Positions 37,182-46,700 of a DNA stretch of 64,000 nt are shown here, one piece after another. The stretch spans positions 124,001-188,000 of the forward strand of contig NZ_LQRT01000001.1 of assembly GCF_001632745.1 (NCBI RefSeq), written 5' to 3'. Under the pieces are notes generated by a model. It searched no databases. It worked only from the letters and a program-made list of their open reading frames with translations, and was not told the origin of the DNA. Positions within the stretch are counted from its first letter, which is position 1; the number at the start of each line of letters is the position of its first letter. Position numbers and translations under genes: made by a program. The DNA comes from Aquimarina aggregata (GTDB lineage Bacteria > Bacteroidota > Bacteroidia > Flavobacteriales > Flavobacteriaceae).

Positions 37182-37721
37182 ATGAAGGGAATTGTATTTA
37201 CAGAATTTTTAGAACTGGTTGAAGATAAGTTTGGTCTAGCTGTAGTAGATAAAATTGTAGAAGAATCTGCACTTGCCTCCGGAGGTATATATACAGCCGT
37301 AGGGACTTATGATTTCTCAGAGATGCTTAGCCTACTCACACATTTAAGTGCACATACTAAAATAAGTATCGACGATCTCTTACTTACCTATGCTGAACAT
37401 TTTTTTGGAGTACTTGCCAGCAGTTATCCCGGATTAATTGATAAGTACGAAGATCCTATCGAGCTACTTTCATCTATCGAAAATCATATTCATATAGAAG
37501 TCAGAAAAATATATCCCGATGCAGAACTACCTACTTTCGAAATTCTAGAAAAAACTTCGACATCATTGGTTATGATCTATACATCCAGCAGAGCTATGTA
37601 CAATTTTGGTTTGGGATTAATGAATATGACATTTGCCCATTACAATAGCACTGCAACTATCCTATTAGAAAAAATAAAAGAAGACGGCACAGAAGTTAAA
37701 TTTAGTATCACTAAAAATTAA
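37182..37721 (+). CDS. H-NOX haem nitric-oxide-binding sensor
   Basis: This is a soluble haem protein of 179 aa that senses NO and alters a partner kinase. It begins MKGIVFTEFLELV, the family start. The proximal haem ligand is His104 in HIHIEVRKIYP, and the haem propionate-binding YxSxR motif is Tyr133-Ser135-Arg137. By hand alignment the position of the O2-stabilising distal Tyr is Phe142, which favours NO over O2 binding. Its last base is shared with the first base of the PAS kinase gene, the usual H-NOX/HnoK arrangement. NO selectivity is inference. Confidence 0.93.
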   Translation: MKGIVFTEFLELVEDKFGLAVVDKIVEESALASGGIYTAVGTYDFSEMLSLLTHLSAHTKISIDDLLLTYAEHFFGVLASSYPGLIDKYEDPIELLSSIENHIHIEVRKIYPDAELPTFEILEKTSTSLVMIYTSSRAMYNFGLGLMNMTFAHYNSTATILLEKIKEDGTEVKFSITKN

Positions 37722-39313
37722 TGAGTGAAGAATTAGACATACTAAAAAGAGCCCTAAAAAGAGAAAAAGCCGCAAGAAAACAAGCAGAACAAATTCTTGA
37801 AGGAAAATCCAGAGAGCTCTATGATCTTACTCAAGAACTTAAACAGCTTAATGAGCAGTTAGAGGATGGATTAACTAAAAAAACATCAGAACTTCAAGGT
37901 GTTTTTGACAATCTTGTAGACGCTTATGTTCTTATGGATATTTCTGGAAATGTTGTCAAAATGAATAATTCTGCCAAAAATTTATTTGGCTATGATATTG
38001 ATCAAGAAAAGCTAAACATAGTCACTTTGATTTATAAAGAAGACTATCAATATGCCATGACTTCGTTTCAGGAATTAGTAACAAAAGGTTCTTTTTCTGA
38101 CTATCAAGCAAGAGTATACACCAAAGACAAGGGTGTAAGAACAGTACATATCAATGCAAGTCTTATTCGTAACAAAAATAATCAACCTGTTGCTGCACAA
38201 GGTATTGTTAGAGATATTACTTATGAATTAGAACAAAACAGAGTTTTTGATGAGCAAAAAAAACAACTATCCGTAATTGTTGAGAACTCATCTTTAGGCA
38301 TTGCATTAACCCAATTCGGAAAAATATTACAAACTAATAAAGCTTTTCAAAATTTCTTGGGTTACACCAAAGAAGAGTTAATTCAAAAAGAAGTAAAAGA
38401 CATATCTTTAAAAGAAGAGTACGCCTTGTCTTCTGAAAACATGGAAAAGATGAATAATGGAAAAATTGATCATTTTTCAGTTAATAAAAGATATGTAAGA
38501 AGCGATGGATCTAATGTCTGGGCAAAAACAAATGTCGCAGCAGTTAGAAATCCAGATAAAACTATAAAATATCAAGTTGCATTAATAGAAGATATTACTG
38601 ATCAATTAGAATCAGAAAAACAGAGAGATTTACTAGTGAAAAATCTAGAAAAAATGAATCTAGAACTAAGCGAATATGCTCATGTAGTATCTCATGATTT
38701 AAAATCTCCTCTAAGAAGCATTTATGCACTTGTAAATTGGATAAAAGAAGACTACAGTAGTGCTTTTGATAAAACTGGTCTTGGCCACCTATCTATGATA
38801 GAAAGGACACTAGAGAAAATGGAAACTCTTATCAATGATATCTTAAGCTATTCTAGAGCCGGTAATAAAGAAAACCTTGAAAGCCAACAAATAGATCTTA
38901 ATACACTGATCTCTGATATCAAAAACGTTGTATTAATACCCGATAATACAGAGGTATATTGTAAACAAAAATTACCCGTGATTAATGGGGATAAAACCAG
39001 AATTCAACAAGTTTTTCAAAACCTAATTGGTAATGCCGTTATGTATATGGATAAGGAAAAAGGTCAAATAGAAATTGATTATTCTGATCAAAATACTCAT
39101 TACCAATTCAAAATTAAAGATAACGGCCCCGGGATAAAAGAACAATATCATACCAAAATATTTAAAATGTTCGAATCCGTTGGCAATCACAAAAACTCTA
39201 CAGGTATCGGATTAGCAATTGTAAAGAAAATAGTAGAGCTCTATGAAGGAAAAATATGGTTAGAAAGTAGCCCAGAAAAAGGAACAACATTTTATTTTAC
39301 TCTAAAAAAATAG
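37721..39313 (+). CDS. PAS-domain sensor histidine kinase (H-NOX partner)
   Basis: This is a cytoplasmic kinase of 530 aa with no membrane helix. An N-terminal coiled coil (residues 1-60) is followed by two PAS domains (~60-175 and ~185-300, the second ending RNPDKTIKYQV), a HisKA domain with His325 in VVSHDLKSPLRS, and an ATPase with FQNLIGNAV, DNGPGI and STGIGLAIVKK. It overlaps the H-NOX gene by 1 bp, so H-NOX probably controls its autokinase activity, as HnoK is controlled in Shewanella and Vibrio. A haem or flavin in the PAS domains is possible but not evident. Confidence 0.93.
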   Translation: MSEELDILKRALKREKAARKQAEQILEGKSRELYDLTQELKQLNEQLEDGLTKKTSELQGVFDNLVDAYVLMDISGNVVKMNNSAKNLFGYDIDQEKLNIVTLIYKEDYQYAMTSFQELVTKGSFSDYQARVYTKDKGVRTVHINASLIRNKNNQPVAAQGIVRDITYELEQNRVFDEQKKQLSVIVENSSLGIALTQFGKILQTNKAFQNFLGYTKEELIQKEVKDISLKEEYALSSENMEKMNNGKIDHFSVNKRYVRSDGSNVWAKTNVAAVRNPDKTIKYQVALIEDITDQLESEKQRDLLVKNLEKMNLELSEYAHVVSHDLKSPLRSIYALVNWIKEDYSSAFDKTGLGHLSMIERTLEKMETLINDILSYSRAGNKENLESQQIDLNTLISDIKNVVLIPDNTEVYCKQKLPVINGDKTRIQQVFQNLIGNAVMYMDKEKGQIEIDYSDQNTHYQFKIKDNGPGIKEQYHTKIFKMFESVGNHKNSTGIGLAIVKKIVELYEGKIWLESSPEKGTTFYFTLKK

Positions 39314-39318
39314 ATGAT

Positions 39319-40452
39319 ATGAGATTTCAACAATTTGAAAAGAAAAAAAATCAAAATTGGACTAAAAGAGTTAGCACCGAGACACCTCTAAAAAAGCCTT
39401 TAGTTCTGGTTTTTGGTAATCGATATGCGCTAGAGGATGAAAATATTTATGAAGAAGTAAAACAGTTGTTTCCTGATGGAGAAATCGTTTTTGGATCTAC
39501 AGCAGGTGAAATTATTGGAGATAAAGTACTTGAAGACTCTATTACCCTAACAGCGATTGAATTTAAAAAAAGCAAGTACGCTATATTTAGAGAAAATAGC
39601 ATTGATAATAGTAAAGATGCTGTTGCCCTGGGAGAAAAACTTATTCAAAAAGTTCCAAAAGAAGGGCTGAAACATGTATTTATTGTCTCAGAAGGCAGTT
39701 TTGTAAATGGATCAGCGCTAATTCAGGGATTAGAAACCGAGATTGATAATGCAGCCATAACTGGTGGTTTGTGCGGTGATGATTCAAGGTTTGAAAAAAC
39801 CATTTCTGCATATAATGAAAATCCCAAAGAAGGAGAGGTCATATTGATTGCTTTTTATGGTGATTCTCTTGAAATAAGTTTTGCGCAATACGGCGGTTGG
39901 ACTCCTTTTGGACCAGAACGTATCATTACAAAATCAGATAATAATATATTGTATGAATTGGATAACCTGCCCGCACTGGATTTATATAAAAAATATTTAG
40001 GAGAAAAGGCTTCAGAACTCCCGCAATCGGCTTTATTATATCCACTTAGTGTTAAATCGAAAGATAAAAAAGAATCTATAGTACGAACCATTTTAACAAT
40101 CGACGAGGAAACTAATGCCATGATTCTTGCAGGAGATGTTCCTGAAGGGTCAACTGTACAATTAATGATGGCCAACATTGATCATATCGTAGATGGTGCA
40201 TTACAAGCAGCAGAACTAGGCATGAAAAATCGAACAAATAAACCAGAATTAGCTATTTTGATAAGTTGTATTGGTAGAAAATTAGTAATGGATCAACGAG
40301 TAGAAGAAGAGATTGAAGAAGTTATAGAATCTATTGGACAACAAACTATTGTAAGCGGTTTTTATTCTTATGGAGAATTAGCTCCTTTTGAGGGTAATAT
40401 AAATTGCGAACTACATAATCAAACCATGACATTAACATTATTTAGTGAATAA
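39319..40452 (+). CDS. FIST-domain protein (NosP-like sensor candidate)
   Basis: This 377-aa cytoplasmic protein carries FIST_N (~25-215, with VFGSTAGEI, SEGSFVNGSALIQGL and ITGGLCGDDSRF) and FIST_C (~220-372, ending in the typical ELHNQTMTL). Some FIST proteins, named NosP, bind haem and NO and regulate an adjacent kinase; others are thought to bind small ligands such as amino acids. The gene lies between two histidine kinases, 5 bp after the first and 1 bp before the second. Few His residues could serve as haem ligand, and I cannot assign one by eye. Confidence 0.88.
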   Translation: MRFQQFEKKKNQNWTKRVSTETPLKKPLVLVFGNRYALEDENIYEEVKQLFPDGEIVFGSTAGEIIGDKVLEDSITLTAIEFKKSKYAIFRENSIDNSKDAVALGEKLIQKVPKEGLKHVFIVSEGSFVNGSALIQGLETEIDNAAITGGLCGDDSRFEKTISAYNENPKEGEVILIAFYGDSLEISFAQYGGWTPFGPERIITKSDNNILYELDNLPALDLYKKYLGEKASELPQSALLYPLSVKSKDKKESIVRTILTIDEETNAMILAGDVPEGSTVQLMMANIDHIVDGALQAAELGMKNRTNKPELAILISCIGRKLVMDQRVEEEIEEVIESIGQQTIVSGFYSYGELAPFEGNINCELHNQTMTLTLFSE

Positions 40453-40453
40453 T

Positions 40454-41512
40454 ATGCATTCGTTATTAGCTCGACAAATAAGGAAGTTCTTAGATCAAGA
40501 TAGTAAATCCTCTGAAGAAATGAATACATTCTTCATGGCGATCAATAAATCTTATCAAAATTATGAAGATCAATTTAGCATGTTACAAAGAGCAATGTCT
40601 ATTAGCTCTCAAGAATTATTTGATGCTAACCAGAGACTTCAGCAAGAGGCAGAACAACAAAAAAAGGTTATTGCCAGCTTAACCGATGCTACTAAAATGC
40701 TACAATCCATTACTTTCAAAAACGAAAAAGGTAATCAACAAGGAAAAGAACTAACAGGAATAGAACTTGCTAACTTAATTGAAAAACAAGCTTTTCAAAT
40801 TTCTGAAATAGAAAGACAACGAGAAGTATTACTTAAAGACTTAGAAAAAAGTAATAGAGATTTAAATGATTATGCTCATGTAGTTTCTCATGACTTAAAA
40901 TCGCCTTTAAGAACAATTAACACATTAATTAACTGGATAAAAGAAGATAACCAAGGTACACTTGAAACAGCTACAAAAGATAATCTAGATTTAATTGATC
41001 AAAATATCGAAAAAATGGATAATCTTATTAATGGTATTCTAGAATATTCTATAGTAGACGATAAATCAAGAACATTAGAATATAATATTGACTTGAATGA
41101 TCTTATTAAAGAGATTATTCATTTAACCCAAATCCCAGATCATATACATATTAGTGCTAAAAACACACTACCCGTCATTTATGCCGATCCATCTAGGATA
41201 AAACAACTGTTCCAGAACTTAATTACAAATGCTATTAAAGCTATGGATAAAGAAAGAGGAGAAATATATATTCTCTTTCAAGAAACAGATAACTTCTGGC
41301 AGTTTGCTGTTCAAGACAATGGAAAAGGAATTTCGAAAAAATATCACAATAAGATATTCGAAATTTTTCAAACACTAGACGATAAAAAGATATCCACAGG
41401 TATCGGATTATCTATTGTAAAAAAAATAGTAGAGTTTTATGATGGTAAAATATGGATCGAATCTAAAGAAGGAGTTGGTACTACTTTTAATTTTACACTA
41501 AAAAAAGAATAA
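40454..41512 (+). CDS. Sensor histidine kinase (FIST partner)
   Basis: This is a soluble kinase without PAS domains. The N-terminal region (LLARQIRKFLD, then MLQRAMSISSQEL) is a module often seen in kinases and GGDEF proteins encoded beside FIST sensors. A coiled coil follows, then HisKA with the phospho-His in VVSHDLKSPLRT, and an ATPase with FQNLITNAI, DNGKGI and STGIGLSIVKK. The catalytic half closely resembles the H-NOX-linked kinase, so the two are paralogues. I chose ATG 40454, one base after the FIST stop, over an in-frame GTG at 40445. Confidence 0.92.
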   Translation: MHSLLARQIRKFLDQDSKSSEEMNTFFMAINKSYQNYEDQFSMLQRAMSISSQELFDANQRLQQEAEQQKKVIASLTDATKMLQSITFKNEKGNQQGKELTGIELANLIEKQAFQISEIERQREVLLKDLEKSNRDLNDYAHVVSHDLKSPLRTINTLINWIKEDNQGTLETATKDNLDLIDQNIEKMDNLINGILEYSIVDDKSRTLEYNIDLNDLIKEIIHLTQIPDHIHISAKNTLPVIYADPSRIKQLFQNLITNAIKAMDKERGEIYILFQETDNFWQFAVQDNGKGISKKYHNKIFEIFQTLDDKKISTGIGLSIVKKIVEFYDGKIWIESKEGVGTTFNFTLKKE

Positions 41513-41514
41513 TT

Positions 41515-41835
41515 ATGACAGAAGCCCCTAATCTAGCATACATTAAAGAACTTGCTTCAGGTTCAGAAGAGTTCGAAAACAAAATTATTACAATTTTAAA
41601 ACGAGAGTTTTACGAAGAAAAAACGCAATTTAGTGATAATTATAGCTTAAAGGCATTTATCAAAGCATCAGAGAATGTGCATAAACTAAAACATAAAATA
41701 GGTATGCTGGGTTTTGACGATGGATATCAAACTACAGCTGATTTTGAAAATGGATTAAAGAAAAATAATCTCTCTCTATATCCAAAATTTATACTAATTT
41801 TAGATACCATAGAAGATTTTCTTAAGACATTATAA
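41515..41835 (+). CDS. Hpt histidine phosphotransfer protein
   Basis: This is a small helical protein of 106 aa. The block ENVHKLKHKIGMLGF carries the Hpt-type phospho-accepting His56 (HxLK pattern followed by a small-residue/Gly turn). It starts 2 bp after the second kinase and 24 bp before the LytTR regulator. It should shuttle phosphate between receiver domains and kinases in this operon. Neither kinase carries its own receiver domain, so the separate CheY-like protein or LytTR regulator would be the phosphate donor or acceptor. Confidence 0.85.
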   Translation: MTEAPNLAYIKELASGSEEFENKIITILKREFYEEKTQFSDNYSLKAFIKASENVHKLKHKIGMLGFDDGYQTTADFENGLKKNNLSLYPKFILILDTIEDFLKTL

Positions 41836-41859
41836 AAAAATAACCTATCATTTACCATT

Positions 41860-42576
41860 ATGAATTGCATTATTATAGACGATGAAGAAACAGCTAGATT
41901 GATTATTCAACAACTTTGCTCACAGGTTGAGCAACTTAATGTTATTGAAGAGTTTCCGAATGCAATTCAAGCTATAAAGTTTTTAAATCAACATCATATT
42001 GATTTAATATTTTTAGATATTCATATGCCGGATTTTACAGGTTTTGATTTTATTCAAACCTTAAAGAATCCTCCAAAAATAATACTAACGACATCAGACA
42101 AAAACTTTGCGTTAGAGGCTTTTGAGTATGAATGCGTTGTAGATTATTTATTAAAACCAATTGCATTACCCAGGTTTCTAAAGGCCATTCAGAAAGCAGA
42201 AAGTACCAAAACTCCTGAAGTCAAAGACAAGACAGAAGATTCATCGTCTGGCATATCATCAGGAGAAAATGACCTCTATATCAATATCGATCGTCGACTT
42301 ATAAAAATAGATATTCCAACTATTAATGTGATAGAAGCCAAAGGTGATTATATTTTAATTAAAACTCAGGAAAGTAATTATACCGTACATTCAACACTCA
42401 AGAAAATTGAAGAAAAACTTCCTGAAGATACGTTCTTAAAAATACACAGATCCTATGTGATTAATATCAAACGAATTATTGATATAGAGGACAATAGCGT
42501 TTTGATTGACAAGGATGTTATCCCAGTGAGCAGATCAAATCGTCCAGAATTAATGAAAAGATTAAACATGCTTTAA
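41860..42576 (+). CDS. LytTR-family response regulator (output of the NO module)
   Basis: This is a DNA-binding response regulator of 238 aa. The receiver domain has the acidic pocket DDEE at residues 7-10, Asp53 in IFLDIHMP and the Lys of YLLKPIALP. A Ser/Glu-rich linker (~125-138) leads to a LytTR domain (~140-238) with VIEAKGDYILIKT, FLKIHRSYVIN and IPVSRSNR. It is the last gene of the H-NOX/FIST operon and its only DNA-binding member, so it is the probable transcriptional output. Confidence 0.94.
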   Translation: MNCIIIDDEETARLIIQQLCSQVEQLNVIEEFPNAIQAIKFLNQHHIDLIFLDIHMPDFTGFDFIQTLKNPPKIILTTSDKNFALEAFEYECVVDYLLKPIALPRFLKAIQKAESTKTPEVKDKTEDSSSGISSGENDLYINIDRRLIKIDIPTINVIEAKGDYILIKTQESNYTVHSTLKKIEEKLPEDTFLKIHRSYVINIKRIIDIEDNSVLIDKDVIPVSRSNRPELMKRLNML

Positions 42577-42617
42577 TCGGCAATCTTTCATTACACTTTT
42601 TCTTAACCTTTAAATCT

Positions 42618-42672
42618 TCATTTTTAAAGAGAAGACCGTATTCAACCTAGGTTCTTATCTCTTTAAAAATGA
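42618..42672 (+). terminator. Long A+T-rich hairpin after the NO-sensing operon
   Basis: A perfect 15-bp inverted repeat (arms 42618-42632 and 42658-42672, TCATTTTTAAAGAGA type) encloses a 25-nt loop, 42 bp after the LytTR regulator stop. No T tract follows, so it may be a weak or processed transcript end rather than a classic terminator. Confidence 0.55.
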
Positions 42673-42812
42673 GGTGAACTCATCTTTCATCACATATACA
42701 TCACAACCAAATTCCCTAAAAACAAGCAAATTACAACACATTTCATTTGATCGAACCGTAATTGCATCTCGACGATCAAAGCCTTGTCACGATCGAAAAT
42801 TTCAAATATTAC

Positions 42813-42830
42813 AAATACTCCGGAGTATTT
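42813..42830. promoter_or_regulatory. 18-bp palindrome upstream of the metalloprotease gene
   Basis: AAATACTCCGGAGTATTT is a perfect palindrome 42 bp before the protease ATG. It is well placed to be an operator for a dimeric repressor or a leader hairpin. No matching family motif is known to me. Confidence 0.4.
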
Positions 42831-42871
42831 TTGAGTGTCAAAAAAAGTAAACACTTTATACCCCAAATATT

Positions 42872-43489
42872 ATGAAACGTCTATGTCAACTTACACTAGT
42901 ATTATTGCTATTTTTCTTTACTTCTTGCTATGTATCTGATGATTTTATAGAAACAGAAATCGAACAAGTTTTTATTGATAATCCAAAAAATGTAATGACA
43001 ATTGATATAATTTATGTTTTACCTTCTGAAAACCAAAACGCTAATACTTATAGGGTAAATCCTGCTGATTACCTCAACAAACTTAATGGATCTTACTTTA
43101 ACCGATACGATATTGGATTTAAATTAGGTGAAGTAAGAACTTTAATTAATGATGAGTTATACGATTTAACAGATAATGTAGGTTCAGAGACTTCTACTTT
43201 TTTTAAAGAAACGCAAGAATCTTTTAGAACTGACAGAATGAACATCTATATTATTAAACGTTCAAACACAATCGCAGTAGCAGGAATTGGAAAAAACAGA
43301 AGAGTTTTGATTACCGACGAATTTTTAAATAAATGTACAAGTGCACACGAAATTGGTCATGCGCTCGGCTTATATCATACCGAAGAGAAAGGAAATATAA
43401 TGTGCAAAAATAAATCTACTCCAAGAAAAGAATTTACTACTCAACAATTAGAAATTATGATAAGAAATATTAATAGTAACACCATTTAA
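42872..43489 (+). CDS. Metzincin-type zinc metalloprotease lipoprotein
   Basis: This is a small cell-envelope protease of 205 aa. The signal peptide ends in a lipobox at Cys19 (FFTSC). The zinc site is complete: His159, Glu160, His163, Gly166 and His169 in HEIGHALGLYH, followed by a Met-turn (NIMC, Met177). This is the HExxHxxGxxH metzincin layout, near matrixins and archaemetzincins. The gene is monocistronic between the NO-sensing operon and the first DUF4114 gene, with its own terminator. Being a plausible target of the upstream LytTR regulator is only positional inference. Confidence 0.85.
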   Translation: MKRLCQLTLVLLLFFFTSCYVSDDFIETEIEQVFIDNPKNVMTIDIIYVLPSENQNANTYRVNPADYLNKLNGSYFNRYDIGFKLGEVRTLINDELYDLTDNVGSETSTFFKETQESFRTDRMNIYIIKRSNTIAVAGIGKNRRVLITDEFLNKCTSAHEIGHALGLYHTEEKGNIMCKNKSTPRKEFTTQQLEIMIRNINSNTI

Positions 43490-43526
43490 GAATAAGTGAC
43501 TGTAATATTTGTAATACGTTTGTTAT

Positions 43527-43559
43527 GGGTCTGTATAAGCTAGTACAGACCCTTTTTTT
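43527..43559 (+). terminator. Rho-independent terminator of the metalloprotease gene
   Basis: A perfect 9-bp stem (GGGTCTGTA at 43527-43535 with TACAGACCC at 43544-43552), an 8-nt loop and seven T residues make a classic terminator 38 bp after the stop. Confidence 0.92.
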
Positions 43560-43715
43560 ATTGAACTATTAGCTCAAACGCCTTAACAAGTAAATCCATA
43601 TAAAGTCTTAATAAATCCATTCATCTACAATAACCTACCTATTAACGAATTACCTCTTTTAAAAGTAGAGGTATATCTTAAATTTACTTAACGGAAACCG
43701 AAAATCTATGTTGTT

Positions 43716-46700
43716 ATGAAGAAAATAATTACCCTAATAACCATCTTAATTACCTTAAACCTTAGTGGTCAACAAAACTTTGTTGGATCTGAAGGTGATT
43801 TCTATCAAGTAATATCAGGAGTTTTAAAAGCATATGACCCTGTTACAGGTGGATATTCTGAAGGTTTACACACCTACTCTTCATACAACGCCGGAGGATA
43901 CAATGGTGCCGATAATTACCTGTATGCCATTAAGAAAAGTGATAAACACCTACTTAGAATAGGGAAAGATATGATTGTGGATTTAGGCGCAGTGGTGCCA
44001 TCAGGAACGACAGTTTTTGGAGGCGGTTATGCAGCAGATGTAGATGCAGAAGGTAACCTTTGGGTATATCAAAACAATACAAAAAATGCTTTTCATAAAA
44101 TTACGAACTTAAAAGATTATGATGGATCTTCTTCTCCTGTATTTGAGGTTATCCCAACAGATGTTTCTTCTCCAAGTACCTGCGCAGATATTGCGTTTAT
44201 AGATAACGCCATTTATGGAGGTAGTAGAGGTAAGTTATATAAATGGGACCTTTCTACTGGTACTCCTGTATTTTCAAGTAAAACAGTAACCAACTTACCT
44301 AAAAGTACATTTGGTGCCGCATACTCAGACGCAAATAAACGTTTATATTTATCAGATAATAATGGAGGTTTATATTTGATTAATGATTATAACAGTGCTA
44401 CACCAACAGCTACTCTTCTTAATTTAACAGAAACTACAAATTCTAATGACGGTTTTAAATGCGCAGACAGTGCATCTCCCCTAGATCGAGATCAAGATGG
44501 TATATTAGATTCTATGGACGCCGATTGTGATGGTGATGGAATATTAAACATTGTAGAATGTAACGGTATCGATCCTTTTGGCGATGATGATGGCGATGAC
44601 TTGTTTAACTACCTTGATAATGATTTTAGTGGTAATGGTGATAACGTTGTACAAGATGCTTTTGATAGAGATGGTGATGGTAATCCAGATTTCTTAGATA
44701 TCGATTCTGATAACGATGGTATTTATGATATTGTTGAAGCTGGACAAGGAGATAAAGACACGAATAATGACGGAATTTGTAATGGTTTAGACACTGATTT
44801 TCAAGATACCGATTACGATGGTATTGCCGATGCATTTGATCAAGATCAAACAGGAAATGCCCTAGTGTTATTAGACACTGATAATGATGGCATATTTGAT
44901 TGCTATGATACTGATTCTGATAATGACGGAATTGTTGATATTATTGAAGGGCAATTAAGTACGGCATACATAGGGTTATCTAATGTTGATGAAGATAATG
45001 ATGGTTTAGATGATGCATTTGATCCTGATTATAACGGAACAACAAATGGAACCATAAATACTGATGGTACTGATAACTACGACCATTTAGATACTGATTC
45101 TGATAATGATGGTATTTCTGATACTATCGAAGCTTATGACAGTGATGGCGATGGCGTATCAGAAACTACAAATTCAGGAAATGATGCAGATCAGGATGGA
45201 TTAGATGATAACTTTGATCAAAGAAAAACTAGTTTTGATCCTGAAAATGGAGGTCAAACTCCAGACAGTTTCCCTATGCCAGAAATATGTGATAGATATA
45301 ACTATCTAGGTGATTTCTCATCAGACGGTACACCATTATACTTAGATGAACGAGAAACTATTTCTCAAGAAACTCTTGATTCAATAAATAATGCATTACC
45401 AGAAGGGTATCCTGTACCAGATTTTAATCCGCATTATATTTCATCAGGATATGATACCGATATAATAGTACAAGAACAAACCGATATTTGGGTAACTTTT
45501 GTAGGTGAAGGTGCTGGTTACAAAAATACACTTGGATTTTATACCTATGATGTTAATAATCCGTCACCAACAATGCCTGCTCCAGAAGATATCACTATTG
45601 TTTTTCCAAATGTATCTGCTGTTGGAAGTGGTGGAGGTTTACAAATTGGTGATAAAGTAAATATTGGTAGTTTCCCTGCAAATACTGGTATAGGATGGGT
45701 ATTATTAGCAAATGCATGGTCTGATGGTTGTGTAGGAACAGGTAACTGGCAATTATACTCCAATCCAGATTACAACCCAGAAAGCGATGCTTCTTTACGA
45801 TATCATAATGTTTTATTATCTGATCCAAATAATGAAAAAATTCTTTTAGGATTCGAGGATATTAGAAGAGATTATGCTTCTTGCGACCAAGATTTTAACG
45901 ATGCCCTATTCTATATCACGGCAAATCCTTATAACGCAATCAAAACAGATAATTGCGCTAGTATTGATAGCGCTACAGATGTTACATCTGCTAACGATGG
46001 TGGTTTAGAAAGTAATGGAGATTTAGCTAGCTTAATTGCAAAACGAAACTTTAACAGAACAAAAACAAATTCAATATTTAATACTAAGAAATCACAAAAA
46101 CGTTTTCAGCCTGGTAAGAAATCATACAAATCAGCAAATGGTATTGATTTAAGTGTATATTTTCCTAAAACAGGATTACTAGGAACAGAATCAACATATG
46201 TATCAAGTCCTGAAGATCTATTAGGAATAACCAATGCCGAAGCGGTATTCTCTGTTGATTATTATAACGGAGATGAAAGAGTAGCTGCTGCACTAGCTAC
46301 TGCAACTAAAGGCAGTATTTACGATCACTCTAAAACAATTTGTGATCGATTAAACGGATCTAAATTATTAGACGTTCGTACAGTAAATATCAGAAATCAA
46401 ACTATAGTAAGTACTAAAATTGAAAGAGCTACTGGCGAAATAGAGTATGCCTTGACATTTTCTATCAAGAAAACACAATTCGAAAACGAAATCTATAGCT
46501 TATGGAATATCGGTAACTATCCTGAAGGTGATTATTCAAATTTCCAAGTATGGGGAGGGTCTGTATCTCAAGTAGCAAACTTAGCAAATCATATTATTGA
46601 TACGTTTACTGCAGATAAGCCACTAAGAAGCCATAAAGTAAATCATAGAGTACCTACTGTATTTGTACAACAAGGATCTTATGCTCATGGTAAATTAACA

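Noticed and set aside
44626..44835. His/Tyr-rich antisense frame
   Set aside because: It is the reverse complement of the Asp/Gly codon repeats on the plus strand and has no support as a gene.
44473..45250. Repetitive DNA in the first DUF4114 gene as a possible CRISPR or satellite array
   Set aside because: The repeats are imperfect, in frame, and encode Asp-rich TSP3-type calcium-binding units; there are no spacers of constant size.
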